From: Coriobacteriaceae bacterium
Lineage (GTDB): Bacteria > Actinomycetota > Coriobacteriia > Coriobacteriales > UMGS124
Length of the DNA stretch: 64,000 bases
Assembly (NCBI GenBank): GCA_019421015.1
Contig: JAHZGC010000001.1
Location: forward strand, 189,586-253,585
Direction: 5' to 3'
The notes under the pieces were generated by a model. It was not told the origin of the DNA. It did no database searches and worked only from the letters and a program-made list of their open reading frames with translations. The position numbers and the translations under genes are program-made. How positions within the stretch are numbered: the stretch's first letter is position 1; every line of letters begins with the position of its first letter. Shown here piece by piece: positions 49,991 to 59,624 of this stretch.

Positions 49991-52168
49991 ATGTCCGCCA
50001 TCACCCGCAGCGATTTCCTCAAGTGCGCCGCCATGGGCGCAGCCGCCCTGGGACTCACCGCCGCGGCCGGCACCGCGCTGGCCGAGGACGCCCCCGAGGG
50101 CCTCGCTCCCTTCGCCTTCGAGCCCGGTACCTACACCTCCAAGCAGTCCACCGGCTTCGCCGAGATCGACATCGCCACCACCTTCGCCGACGACGCCATC
50201 ACAAGCGTCACCTACACCGTGACCAACACGAGCCGCAAGGACTACTCCGAGAACTTCATGGACCAGATCCTCGACCTGTGCGCCCGCATCGTGGAGGAGA
50301 ACACCCCCTTCGTCGACGGCATCTCCGGCGCCACCCTGTGCACCGACGCCACGGTCGAGGGCGTCAAGGACTGCATGGTCCAGGCCGGCTACGCCTTCCC
50401 CGAGAAGGAGGCCTACGTGCCCGAGACCCCCGCGTGGCTGGGTGAGGCTCCCGTGATCGACGAGGCCGACATTGTGGACACCATCGAGGCCGACGTGGTG
50501 GTCGTGGGCGGCGGCAACGCGGGCCTGGCCTGCGCCGTGACCGCGGCCGAGGGCGGCAAGAAGGTCGCCGTGGTCGAGGCTCAGTCCAAGGACAACATGT
50601 TCTGGTACGGCCTGCACCAGATTGGCACCGTGAACTCCCAGTTCCTCCTGGACCAGGGCGTGCCCGAGATCGACAAGGCCGAGTTCATCGCCGACTGGCA
50701 GCGCCGCAACCTGGGCTACACCAACGCCCGCCTGGTCAAGGCCTTCGTCGATAACTCTGGCGAGATGCTCGACTGGCTCGTGGAGAACTCTCCCCAGGCC
50801 GTGATCGACAAGATCAGCATCGAGTCCATGAACGCCAACCACGAGTACTTTGAGGACGGCAACGGCATCAACGGCTACAAGTGCTGGCGCGGCTGCATCA
50901 ACTACCCCATGAACGCCGGCGGTTTCGGCGGCGGCGACTCGGGCGAGACCTCCGAGGCCAGCGGCGGCGCCGCGCTCATCGAGAAGGCGGAAGGGCTGGG
51001 CGCCACCTGGTACTGGGGCCACAAGGGCGTCGTGCTCGAGACCACCGTGGAGGACGTCCCCTGCAAGATCGAGCAGGTGGGCCCCGACGGCGTCGACGTG
51101 ATCACCGAGGGCACCGAGCCGCGCACCCGCGTCACGGCCGTCATCGCCCAGGACGCCGACGGCAACTACCACCGCTTCAAGGCCCCCGCGGTCGTGCTCT
51201 CCTGCGGCGGCTACGGCGCCAACAACGCCATGTACCGCGAGCTGCAGCAGGGCCAGCGCGACCTCTTCGACGCCCACGGCCTCGATATCTCGACCATGCA
51301 CACCCAGGGCTTCGGCCGCGACGGAAGCGGCATCAAGATGGGCATGTGGGCCGGCGGCTCCATGGACCCGCTGATGCGCACCCTCATCAGCCCCGAGGTG
51401 GTCTACACCAGCGACAAGTACTCGGTGAACATCCTGATCCGCCAGGGCACCTACCGCTTCGCCCTGTGGCTCGACCCCGACCTCGAGCGCTTCTGCGACG
51501 AGTCGTTCATGGGCTGCTACAGCCTCATCGACCAGATGGAGCGCAACAAGCCGGGCCGCTACTACGCGTTCTTCGACAACAAGCAGGAGACGCTCATGAG
51601 CCGCTCGGCCCCCGAGCACTTCTGCGCCTCCAGCTCCGACGACGCCCTGACCCAGAAGCTGGCCCACTGGCTTGAGCGCGGCGAGCTGGGCGAGGAGACC
51701 GAGGGGCAGTCGGGCGAGACCACCTGGTCCACCGGCACCCCCTGCCACTTCGCGGCCAACACGTGGGAGGAGCTCTTCTCGTACATGGGTCTCGACGAGG
51801 AGGAGGCCGCCAAGGCCAAGGCCCAGATCGACCGCTACAACGAGCTCGCGGCCGCCGGCAAGGACGAGGACTTCGGCCGCGACCCGCGCATCCTGCTGCC
51901 CATCGACGAGCCCCCGTTCTACGGCATCATCCAGGTGCAGGAGAAGCCGGCCCTGGGCACCGTCACGCTGAACGGCCTGGTCATCGACCACAGGCAGCGC
52001 GTGCTCGACAAGGGCTACAACCCGATCCTGGGCCTCTACGCCAGCGGCAACAACGGCGGCGGCCGCTGGGGCAACCACTACTCGACCCCCATCCAGGGCG
52101 TGAGCCTGGGTATGGCGCTCACCCTGGGCCGCGTGCTCGGCAAGCAGCTCTGCGAGGATGCCGAGTAG
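49991..52168 (+). CDS. Exported FAD-FMN fumarate reductase-like flavoprotein
   Basis: A 725-residue protein. The signal ITRSDFLKCAAMGAAALG has only one arginine where relatives have two, so export by Tat is uncertain. One FMN_bind domain follows (about residues 40-130) with DGISGATLCTDA, the covalent-FMN motif. The FAD domain starts at ADVVVVGGGNAGLACAVTAA and ends with GLYASGNNGGGRWGNHYST. It is divergent from the FMN-less paralogue at 47585. CAAGGAAAGG precedes the start. It probably reduces an enoate or similar acceptor outside the membrane. Confidence 0.9.
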   Translation: MSAITRSDFLKCAAMGAAALGLTAAAGTALAEDAPEGLAPFAFEPGTYTSKQSTGFAEIDIATTFADDAITSVTYTVTNTSRKDYSENFMDQILDLCARIVEENTPFVDGISGATLCTDATVEGVKDCMVQAGYAFPEKEAYVPETPAWLGEAPVIDEADIVDTIEADVVVVGGGNAGLACAVTAAEGGKKVAVVEAQSKDNMFWYGLHQIGTVNSQFLLDQGVPEIDKAEFIADWQRRNLGYTNARLVKAFVDNSGEMLDWLVENSPQAVIDKISIESMNANHEYFEDGNGINGYKCWRGCINYPMNAGGFGGGDSGETSEASGGAALIEKAEGLGATWYWGHKGVVLETTVEDVPCKIEQVGPDGVDVITEGTEPRTRVTAVIAQDADGNYHRFKAPAVVLSCGGYGANNAMYRELQQGQRDLFDAHGLDISTMHTQGFGRDGSGIKMGMWAGGSMDPLMRTLISPEVVYTSDKYSVNILIRQGTYRFALWLDPDLERFCDESFMGCYSLIDQMERNKPGRYYAFFDNKQETLMSRSAPEHFCASSSDDALTQKLAHWLERGELGEETEGQSGETTWSTGTPCHFAANTWEELFSYMGLDEEEAAKAKAQIDRYNELAAAGKDEDFGRDPRILLPIDEPPFYGIIQVQEKPALGTVTLNGLVIDHRQRVLDKGYNPILGLYASGNNGGGRWGNHYSTPIQGVSLGMALTLGRVLGKQLCEDAE

Positions 52169-52212
52169 AACGGTTTTGCCTTTGCAGGCTTCAACGATGC
52201 GTAGATAGCAAA

Positions 52213-52255
52213 GAAGCCCCCGGTAGCCGGTGCGCCAACGGTTTCCGGGGGCTTC
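52213..52255 (+). terminator. Hairpin after the FAD-FMN flavoprotein gene
   Basis: GAAGCCCCCGG (52213-52223) pairs with CCGGGGGCTTC (52245-52255), 45 bases after the stop. A GCCCAAGCGCG/GCCCAAGCGCA direct repeat follows near 52262 and 52303. No T-run is seen. Confidence 0.55.
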
Positions 52256-52340
52256 CGCCCTGCCCAAGCGCGTCTTGTGGATGCCTTTGGGGCTTGCGCC
52301 CCGCCCAAGCGCACGCATTCCGTCGAGAAAGGTGCCCCCC

Positions 52341-52826
52341 ATGACTACAACCCGTGCGACCCGTGAGACCTGCTCGGCCGGCGTGCCCGGCGCGGTGCCC
52401 CAGGTCGCCGGCGCCTATGAGGCCCGGACCCCCGACGAGCGCCACCTTGCTGCCCTCATGGAGCGGCTGCCTCAGATGCAGCGAGTTCAGGAGCGTCTGG
52501 AGCGCCACCGCGAGGCGCGGCGCCTGTGCGAGAAGTTCCAGGCGGTTGACGACCTGGGGGCGGCCATCGACGGCCTCGAGGCCCAGGAGCCGCTCGACAC
52601 GCCCGAGGGCCGCAGGCTCTACACGGTCCTTCTGAACGAGAAGCGCGCCGCCTACCGCGACGAGAAGGCGCGCCTCGACCGCGATGTAGAGCGCAGCGGG
52701 TTTGCGAGCATTGTGGAGGCGCACGCGGCGCGCCTGGATCCTGCGGAGTTGGCGGAGCTTGAGCGCGAGCTCAATCGGTTTAGGGAGGACTACGCCCTGA
52801 CGCTGGCAAAGTGCCAGGGGGCGTAG
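52341..52826 (+). CDS. Small helical protein of unknown function
   Basis: A 161-residue soluble protein I do not recognise. From about residue 35 on it is a charged, helix-forming sequence with coiled-coil character (LPQMQRVQERLERHREARR, then KAAYRDEKARLDRDVERSG-like text; in the sequence NEKRAAYRDEKARLDRDVE). There are two cysteines and no membrane segment or signal. I start at 52341 with GAGAAAGG upstream. It is codirectional between the flavoprotein and the LuxR gene and could be a YlbF-like or regulatory accessory, but that is a guess. Confidence 0.55.
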   Translation: MTTTRATRETCSAGVPGAVPQVAGAYEARTPDERHLAALMERLPQMQRVQERLERHREARRLCEKFQAVDDLGAAIDGLEAQEPLDTPEGRRLYTVLLNEKRAAYRDEKARLDRDVERSGFASIVEAHAARLDPAELAELERELNRFREDYALTLAKCQGA

Positions 52827-52922
52827 GTAATCTAGGCGATCGCCGCCGATCGTGCATGGCACGCCCCCGCCTGCCCGAGTGCTACCATGGATACCGACTA
52901 TCAAGGGGGAACGGAGAAGCCC

Positions 52923-54413
52923 ATGGGGCAGCAGGCGCAGAGCGAATCACGGGTTGCGGGCGTCCTTGGGGCGGTGCGCAGGGCGGGACGCGAGCCGATC
53001 GCCTTCGCGTGCCTGATCCTGTGGTACGGCCTGGCGTTTCACGTGTCGGTGGAGCCGGAGTTCTCGTTTCCTGTGTGGTTTTTGGCCCACCCTCGCCGCG
53101 ATCTCTCGTGGCTCGTGTTCCTTGTGACGCTTGTTGTGGCCTGGGGTGGCCTGTGGGCGGCGCTCCTGGGCGGCGGCGTCCGTGTAGCCAGAGCCGTCGG
53201 TAAAGCCTTGGCCGCGCCTGCCGCGGTGCCGGTGGCGGCCATCGCCATGGTGGCAGGCACCGCCCTCGTGATTTTTGGGTCGCCGTTTGCCGTCTTGCGC
53301 CTGGCGGGAGCGCTAGTGGCAGGCGTTGGATTTGCCGGGGCGGTGACGACCACGGCCTCGCGCAGCCGTGTTTTGACAAGAAGCCCGCGCCGGATCCTCT
53401 TGATGGGAGCCGTCGCCCTGGGCATCGCCGCCCTTGTTAAGCTCGCGCTGCTTTTGGTGGCCCAGCCCGTGATCTACGGGCTCGTGTGCCTGCTCTCTCT
53501 GGGGCTGATCCCCACGGTGCCCCGTGCCGCGGTTGCGCCGGCCGATGCCCCTGCGGTCCAGCCGGCTGACGACGCGCGGCCCCTGCATGCCGACCACGTG
53601 AGCACGGTGTTGGTGTGCTTTGGCGGCCTGGGGCTCTTTTTGGGCATCATCGGCTTTGGGACCGACGCGATGTCACAGGGACCCCTACTCTCGTACCACC
53701 TGGTGACCGCCGGCTTTGGAAGCGCCCTGGGCTGTGTGGGCCTTCTGGTCTTTGGCCGCAGGAGTCCCGACGTGCCTTTTGTGCTGCTCCCCGTGCTGCT
53801 GGGTACTGTGGCCCTGCTGCTTCCCTTCGAGTCAAACCCCGTGGCGGGGTGGCTTGCCATGGTGCTGGGCAAGACGGTGGACGTCTGGGCCCTTGTGCTG
53901 ATGACGGCCGTGCTGGGCGAGCTGCTGCGCATGCACGCAGGGGAGCCGACGCAGGCCCTACGTCCCATGGCGGGGTCCTTGACGCTTGCGGCGTTGCTGC
54001 TGCTGGCAGGGATCCTGGTGGGCGGCATCCTCATGAGCGTGGTGGGGCGCGACGCCACCGCCATGGCGCTTGTGGCCGTCTCGCTCGTGTACGTCACCAT
54101 GCTTGCTCTGGGCGTCTCGGCCCAGCGGAGGTCACAGTCCAACTACATCATCGTGCGCAACCCCCAGGACGTGGCCCGCATCGCGGCGGCCCAGGCCCAG
54201 GCCATCGCCCGGGAGTTCCCAGCCCTGTCTCCCCGCGAGCTTGACGTCCTGCGGCTGCTGCTGCAGCACCAGACCATCGACCGTATGGCCGAGGAGCTGG
54301 GAATTTCGCGCAACACGGTCAAATCGCACATAGCGCACCTCTACGAGAAGACCGGGCTTAACTCGCGCCAGCAGCTGGTGGACCTGGCGGCGGCGAAGAC
54401 CGTGCAGCTGTAG
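52923..54413 (+). CDS. LuxR-type regulator with an N-terminal multi-helix membrane half
   Basis: A 496-residue protein. About eleven or twelve hydrophobic segments fill the first ~410 residues; the C-terminus is a LuxR helix-turn-helix (LSPRELDVLRLLLQHQTIDR, then ISRNTVKSHIAHLYEKTG). The start could also be an ATG at 52887; 52923 has GGAG upstream. It belongs to the same group as the gene at 36202 and probably controls the reductases nearby, though it is not divergent from one. Confidence 0.85.
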   Translation: MGQQAQSESRVAGVLGAVRRAGREPIAFACLILWYGLAFHVSVEPEFSFPVWFLAHPRRDLSWLVFLVTLVVAWGGLWAALLGGGVRVARAVGKALAAPAAVPVAAIAMVAGTALVIFGSPFAVLRLAGALVAGVGFAGAVTTTASRSRVLTRSPRRILLMGAVALGIAALVKLALLLVAQPVIYGLVCLLSLGLIPTVPRAAVAPADAPAVQPADDARPLHADHVSTVLVCFGGLGLFLGIIGFGTDAMSQGPLLSYHLVTAGFGSALGCVGLLVFGRRSPDVPFVLLPVLLGTVALLLPFESNPVAGWLAMVLGKTVDVWALVLMTAVLGELLRMHAGEPTQALRPMAGSLTLAALLLLAGILVGGILMSVVGRDATAMALVAVSLVYVTMLALGVSAQRRSQSNYIIVRNPQDVARIAAAQAQAIAREFPALSPRELDVLRLLLQHQTIDRMAEELGISRNTVKSHIAHLYEKTGLNSRQQLVDLAAAKTVQL

Positions 54414-54526
54414 GGCGGCGACGCCGAGGAGTCGCGCCCAGTTGCTCGCGCTATTGGAGGAACTGGGGTGGGAGGGGTAGGGGGGAATGCGGGGAGGGTG
54501 GGTTGCTGCCCTTCGAGGCTGCACCC

Positions 54527-54770
54527 TTGGACAGGACCGAGACTTTCTCGACCGATTGGCCCTCTGGGCCGGCCCCCTTGGACGAGACCGCGACTTTCTC
54601 GACCGGTTTTGCGGGTGGATCGAGGGCGGCTGCGGAGAAGTCGCAGGTAGACGGGTTGTCCTTTCGAGATCTAGGTCGGGGAGCACCGGAATCGGTCGAG
54701 AAAATGGCAATCCTGTCCACGGGACGTCCCCACGACCCGAGATCGGTCGAGAAAACCGCGATCTTGTCCA
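54527..54770 (+). repeat. Four-copy motif array (2 direct + 2 inverted)
   Basis: Direct units at 54527-54557 and 54578-54608 read TTGGACAGGACCGAGAC then TTTCTCGACCGATT (second copy with GAGACC). Inverted units at 54690-54719 and 54741-54770 read ATCGGTCGAGAAAA then CTTGTCCACGG. All four share TTTCTCGACCG. The 492-base gap between the LuxR and LysR ends holds nothing else that I recognise. Confidence 0.8.
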
Positions 54771-54905
54771 CGGGATTTCTCCGGCCCGTCAGATTGGCTT
54801 AGGGGGATGCGGATGCGCGTTGGCTCAGGCCGCCCCCGTAGCTGTCCCTGCGCCGGCGTTATGGGGCGGAGGAGAGACCTCCTCCCGCCAAAACCGCCCC
54901 ATCTG

Positions 54906-55802
54906 TCAGGGCCTACCCAACGCCTCGCGCGCATAGGCCTCCATGTACTCCCAGAACGCACGGGCCAGCGGCGACGGGGCCACGCCGGGCCGGCGGATGG
55001 CGTAGCTGCCGAACTTGTCGGTATCCTCCATATCGAGGGGCACGAGCCGCGCTGCAAGGCACGTGCCGTCGGGCGTGGGCGTGCAGCCGAACGAGAGGGC
55101 CGCCGACTGCACGCGCGCCTGCTCGAACATACCCATATCCGATGTGCTGGCGATGATGTCGGGCCGAACCCCGGCCTTCTCGCACTGCTCCATAAAGAAG
55201 CGGTGCAGGTGGTTGCGTTCGCCAAGGGTCACGAAGGGCTGCCCGTTGAGCTGCTCCAGGGCGATGCGGTCGCAGGCGGCCAGGTCGCTGCTTTCGGGTA
55301 CGTTTACCGAGTAGCCGGGGTGCATGAGCTCGAGCGTCTCAAACCCCGCGAGATACTTGGGATGCGTGCACAGAATGCCGATCTCGGCGTCGCCGGCCTC
55401 GACCATGCGCAGCGTCCCGACGGAGTGGATCTCCTCGAGGTGGACCTCGGAGCCGGGGTGCGCCTCCATGAAGCGGGTCACGAAGTCGCTGGGAAACGGG
55501 TAGATCGTGCCTTTGCCCAGGGCGATTTCGAGCACGGCGCGGCGGTGCGGCCCGCGGTAGCGGTTCTCCACCTGCTCGTAGAGCGATAACAGGGGGGTTA
55601 TCTCGTTCAGGAACGTCGCGCCTTCGGCGGTGAGGCGCACGCCGCGGTGGTCGGCGTCCAGGAGGCGCAGGCCGGTCTCGTCCTCGAGCTTGGCAACGGC
55701 TTTGCTGAGCGCCTGGCGGGTGATAAACAGGCCCTCGGCCGCCTTGTTAAAGCTGCCCACGCGGGCGACCTCGGCAAACCATTGCATCTGACGGATATCC
55801 AT
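54906..55802 (-). CDS. LysR-family transcriptional regulator
   Basis: A 298-residue LysR protein. The helix-turn-helix is in QWFAEVARVGSFNKAAEGLF and ITRQALSKAVAKLEDETGL. The effector domain starts near residue 90 and includes IHSVGTLRMVEAGDAEIGIL. I start at 55802 (MDIRQMQW); the frame is open much further upstream but that part covers the start of the next operon. It is divergent from the exported rhodanese gene at 56002, its likely target. Confidence 0.85.
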   Translation of the reverse strand: MDIRQMQWFAEVARVGSFNKAAEGLFITRQALSKAVAKLEDETGLRLLDADHRGVRLTAEGATFLNEITPLLSLYEQVENRYRGPHRRAVLEIALGKGTIYPFPSDFVTRFMEAHPGSEVHLEEIHSVGTLRMVEAGDAEIGILCTHPKYLAGFETLELMHPGYSVNVPESSDLAACDRIALEQLNGQPFVTLGERNHLHRFFMEQCEKAGVRPDIIASTSDMGMFEQARVQSAALSFGCTPTPDGTCLAARLVPLDMEDTDKFGSYAIRRPGVAPSPLARAFWEYMEAYAREALGRP

Positions 55803-56001
55803 GCCGCCCCCGCTTTCTGCGCCGGTGTAGAGGCGCTGCAGCGTTGCCTTGTAACCTCGGGTTGCACCCATGTGCCAGGATAGCACTTCCCAGGTAATTC
55901 CGCTCGTTGATATAGTACGGGGCAAGGAGCTCGGCCGAGCCCATCGAACACCTCGTCGCGCCGCCACTGGGGCGGTGCGCAAGATGCAAAAGGGGACTGC
56001 C

Positions 56002-56700
56002 ATGGAGCTCAATCGCCGTACGTTTGTGAAGACCGCCTTTGCCGGTAGCGCCGCCGCCTTTGCCGCCGGGTTTGCCGGGTTGGCGGGAACCGCCCAGGCC
56101 GACGAGGCCGCCCTCGAGCCTCTGCCCGTTGCCGAAACCGATCCCGATGCCGAGCGCGGTACCGATGTCAATATCAACATGGCCACCATCGACCAGTATC
56201 TCTGTCGTCCCGACGTTGCCTATCGCGACGTACGCCACCTGTATGCAACCAACGAGGCCGGCGAGACCTATGTCGACCTTGCCTCCACGCTCGAGGGCTT
56301 CAAGATCGTTCCCTACATCAAGCTTGCTCCCATGAGCGCCGACACCGCCAAGGGCGACGAGCTCTTTACCCTTGAGTGGGATGCCGACGGCGCCATTGTG
56401 TCGGCCACGCCCAACTACGCCGAGTCCGAGCTCGTGCTGCGCGACCTCTTCCCCCAGGACAAGCCCATCTTCCTGATGTGCACCTCGGGCGGCCGCGCGT
56501 CCATGGCCAAGGCGCTCCTGCTGTTCCTGGGCTGGAACCCGGACCTCCTGTACAACATCGGCGGCCAGCAGAACTACGAGGGCACGCGCAAGCTCGAGAT
56601 CGTCTCGTACCCGGTCCAGCGCGGCGGAGAGGACATCTACGCCGTGTGGCGCGCCGACTACGCGAACATCGACCCCGCCTTCCTGCACCCCGTGCAGTAA
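56002..56700 (+). CDS. Tat-exported rhodanese-like protein
   Basis: A 232-residue protein. A clear Tat signal (LNRRTFVKTAFAGSAAAFAA) ends near AQADEA. The mature part has a single rhodanese-like domain: YVDLASTLEGFKIVPYIKLA, and the active loop CTSGGRAS with the persulfide-forming cysteine. Length suits a monodomain rhodanese with an extra N-terminal strand. It is followed by a small FMN-binding protein gene; the pair may act on sulfur compounds outside the membrane, or feed electrons to the flavoprotein encoded convergently downstream. Confidence 0.8.
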   Translation: MELNRRTFVKTAFAGSAAAFAAGFAGLAGTAQADEAALEPLPVAETDPDAERGTDVNINMATIDQYLCRPDVAYRDVRHLYATNEAGETYVDLASTLEGFKIVPYIKLAPMSADTAKGDELFTLEWDADGAIVSATPNYAESELVLRDLFPQDKPIFLMCTSGGRASMAKALLLFLGWNPDLLYNIGGQQNYEGTRKLEIVSYPVQRGGEDIYAVWRADYANIDPAFLHPVQ

Positions 56701-56776
56701 GCGCGCGGCGGGACGGGCCCGGTGAGGGACGTCCATCTTGACGGATGCATACAACCAAACATATCGGAGGAACACC

Positions 56777-57421
56777 ATGGCACGCGCACTGATGGGTGAG
56801 CAGGGTATCGACCGCCGCCAGGCCCTTGCGTTGGGCGCCGTTGCGGCTGCGGGAATGCTGGTGGCGGGCCAGGCCCAGGCCGACGAGGCCGCGCCTGCCG
56901 AGGGCGACGTTGTGACGATAGGCGATATCAAGGTCTTTCCTTACGAGCATTTCCGCACCGGCGGTTCGGACGGCCCCGCCCACGCGGTCATAATCTTTGA
57001 GAACGCCAACTCCACCTTCACGAAGTATCAGGTGGCCATCACCTCGTGCACCTGCCGCGACGCCGCGTACAACTACCGGTCGGTCATGTACGCCGAGCTT
57101 GACAACACGGCGGCGAACCCCGACGACGCCATCATCCGCTGGCTGACCTTCGGCGTCGACGGCGACTACACGGTGGGCCTGTGGGGCGACAGCAGCCCCA
57201 TCCCCACCAACCCCGACTACACCTCGGCCTACATCGACGAGCATCTGATTCAGCCGCTCGTGGGCCGCACCAAGGCCGAGATCGACAGCTGGGGCGGCTA
57301 CGGCACGGTGCCCCCCGGCGTCGAGATCGACGCGGTGACCGGCGCCACGGTGACCTGCAGCAACATCTCCTCCGTGCTCCAGGCGCTGTTTGCCTACCAC
57401 GCGGCGACGTATTACGCGTAA
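56777..57421 (+). CDS. Small exported FMN-binding domain protein
   Basis: A 214-residue protein. A Tat-like signal (IDRRQALALGAVAAAGMLVA) precedes a domain that ends in DAVTGATVTCSNI, the covalent-FMN motif at the end of FMN_bind domains. The rest of the domain is diverged from NqrC-type relatives. TCGGAGGAACACC precedes the start. It would be a free flavin carrier outside the membrane, and could supply the FMN-less flavoprotein at 47585. ApbE, which attaches FMN, is not in the window. A bidirectional terminator follows. Confidence 0.75.
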   Translation: MARALMGEQGIDRRQALALGAVAAAGMLVAGQAQADEAAPAEGDVVTIGDIKVFPYEHFRTGGSDGPAHAVIIFENANSTFTKYQVAITSCTCRDAAYNYRSVMYAELDNTAANPDDAIIRWLTFGVDGDYTVGLWGDSSPIPTNPDYTSAYIDEHLIQPLVGRTKAEIDSWGGYGTVPPGVEIDAVTGATVTCSNISSVLQALFAYHAATYYA

Positions 57422-57441
57422 GCCCGGACCGGATGACACAA

Positions 57442-57480
57442 ACGGCGCGCCCCCGGCTGGTGTTGGGGACGCGCCGTTTT
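57442..57480. terminator. Bidirectional terminator between the FMN protein and flavoprotein genes
   Basis: ACGGCGCGCCCC and GGGGACGCGCCGT face each other and are flanked by TTTT on the plus-strand side and AAA on the other. It serves both convergent genes. Confidence 0.75.
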
Positions 57481-57520
57481 GGTGACACTGCGGTGTAGCT
57501 ATTGAAACGGGGCGGAGCGG

Positions 57521-59451
57521 TTACTTGCTCGCCTCGTCGAGGCATTCGCGGACAGCCATAAGGATGGCGAGGCTCGTCTGGGTGGCGCCGGCCACAACAT
57601 CGACGTCGGCCGACTGGGCAGCGAGCACCTTGAGGGGCATCCACTCGATTGCCCAGGTGCCGATGCCGCCGCTTTCGGAATTCTCGCCCACGGTGACAGC
57701 GGTGATGGCCGTGTCGCTGCACTCCACGGTCACCTCGAACTCGCCCCCTCGACCTATGCCGCATGAGGTGTAGGTGCCAGCAGCGTAGGAACCGTTGGCC
57801 GAGTCGATACCGGCCTGGGCCTCAGCCTCGAGGTCCGGCACGACGATGGCGTCTTCGACGGGGTCGCTGGTCCAGGCATCAAGTGCGGCAACGTTTGCGC
57901 CGGCCTTGCGGCCCCACACCATGGTGCCGAGCACGCTCCAGCCGCAGCTGTTATAGAAGGGGGCGGTGTACATACCGCTCATGGAAGCTCCGGCGGCGTA
58001 CAAACGGGGAATAGGGTCGCCGGCGGTGTTGAGCACCTGGGTCTCGGAGTTCGTGCGAAGGCCGCCGAAGGAGCCCATGGAGAAGGGAATGTAGGGCATG
58101 GCGTAGTAGGGACCGGTTTTGATGCTGATAAGCGAGGGCATACCGCTGGCAGGGGTGCGTCCGAAGTCCTCGTCGTAGCCGGTCTCGGCAAAGGTGTTCC
58201 AGCGGTCCACGCTGACCACCAGCCTGTCGGCCGGGAGGCCGGTCTTTTCTGCGAGCTCATCGAGGGTATCTGCATATTGGATGAGGTCGTTGTAAGAGGG
58301 GCCCTGTAAAACCCCGCCAAGAATCCTGGTTACATAGGAGTCGTTGGGGTCTTCAAGGGCCTCCTGTGCCCCGATTGCCCAAAAGCGGGGGTCGACGTAT
58401 CGTCGGCGCATCCACGCTTCACGGCCTCGTTGTAGGCCATCTGGTTAACGTAGCCCCAGGCCGCATCTTCTTGCACAAACCTGTCGGCCCTATCGTTGAC
58501 CAGGATGGTGCCGGAACTGTAAAAACCCGTTGCGGTGCAGTCAGATATGCAGCCGGAGGGGTTGAGCTGGAGGTCGGCGCCGATCTCCTGGGCCATGCGA
58601 ATGCCGTCGCCGGTGTTTTTGAGGCTCTGATAGTTCAGGCTTGCTCCAGGGAAGTTCTCTTCAAAGCCGAGGGCCCATGCGTTCATCTTGTTATAACGCT
58701 TCGACATCTCGATGTTGCGGCCGAATGACGCCGTGGAGATGACGACGCCTTTGTTGGCGCGGTAGGCATTGCCCTCGGTGTCGGTCACGCCGATGACGGC
58801 GCCGGTTCCGTCCTGTACCAGATGGGCAACGTGTACGGCGTTGACGAATCGGACGCCCAAATCTACGGCATGGTTATACAGGATGACGAAGTGGCCCGTT
58901 CGTGCATTGGTGTCCCAGTGCGTTCGCGGGTCCCAATGGCTGCCGTCGCCGTTGTAGGCGGCAATGGCAGCCATGGTCGTGCCGTCGACTGCGTTAAAGT
59001 TACGTCCCAAAGATTGCATGAACGCGATCTGCTCCGGAGACTTCTCGCACATTTCGATAACCATGTCGGTGTCGGCGGTGCTGGCGCTGTAGCCCACCTC
59101 GGTAGCGATAAAGTCCTCGATGGTGTCCTCGATGCCCAGGTCGGCCTGCACGTCGGTGCCGGCCGCCATAATCATGCCGCCGGAACGCACGGTGTCGCCA
59201 CCCGGAAAGTCGTTCTTGTCAAGAACGAGAACGGTGGCCCCTGCTTGGGCCGCCTCGATGGCGGCGCAGACGCCGGCCCCGCCGCCACCCACAACGATGA
59301 GGTCAGCCTCGGCTATCCACGCCTGGTCTTGAACGTCGTTGCCCTTGGTCTCAGCGCTCTCGGTGCCCAGGGCGACCGATGAAGAGGCTGCGGCAACCCC
59401 CATCAGCGCTGCCCCTCCCAGAATGAGGCTCCTACGGCTCATAGCTTCCAT
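57521..59451 (-). pseudogene. FAD-FMN fumarate reductase-like flavoprotein broken by a one-base frameshift
   Basis: The N-terminal frame (59451 to 58330) has a Tat signal (MSRRSLILGGAALMGVAAAS) and the FAD domain (ADLIVVGGGGAGVCAAIEAA to NEAVKRGCADD). The C-terminal frame (58411 to 57521) continues with YVDPRFWAIGAQ and ends in an FMN_bind domain (DVVAGATQTS). Adding one T near 58400 would join them as ADDYVDPRF, so a single-base loss in a TT pair explains the break. The FMN domain is C-terminal here, not N-terminal as in the paralogues at 39077 and 49991. A sequencing error cannot be excluded. GAAAGGGGACAAC precedes the start. It is divergent from a LysR gene. Confidence 0.8.
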
Positions 59452-59583
59452 GTTGTCCCCTTTCACAATGCGACTCCGCCTGACAGGCGGGCGCCAGTGG
59501 ATATCGGCCCTATGGTTTGGGCCGCTGGGAGGAGTATGGGGTGCTGTGCATGATTTGTGAATTTGCCAAGAACTCATAAGGAT

Positions 59584-59600
59584 ATTAGTATTTATCTAAT
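59584..59600. promoter_or_regulatory. Probable LysR-type operator
   Basis: ATTAGTATTTATCTAAT has a perfect ATTAG/CTAAT inverted pair and the T-N11-A pattern. It lies 24 bases before the LysR start and in the AT-rich divergent gap to the frameshifted flavoprotein, so it is a good binding site for the LysR protein. Confidence 0.65.
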
Positions 59601-59624
59601 ACACGTGTTGTAAGGGGCAATCCA

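Noticed and set aside
49766..52342. 858-residue open frame opposite the FAD-FMN reductase
   Set aside because: Antisense shadow; no motif, and the plus strand has a complete signal, FMN and FAD domain.
54527..54770. Short protein-coding frames in the 54.5 kb gap
   Set aside because: The frames only translate the repeat units in several phases and have no ribosome site or homology that I recognise.
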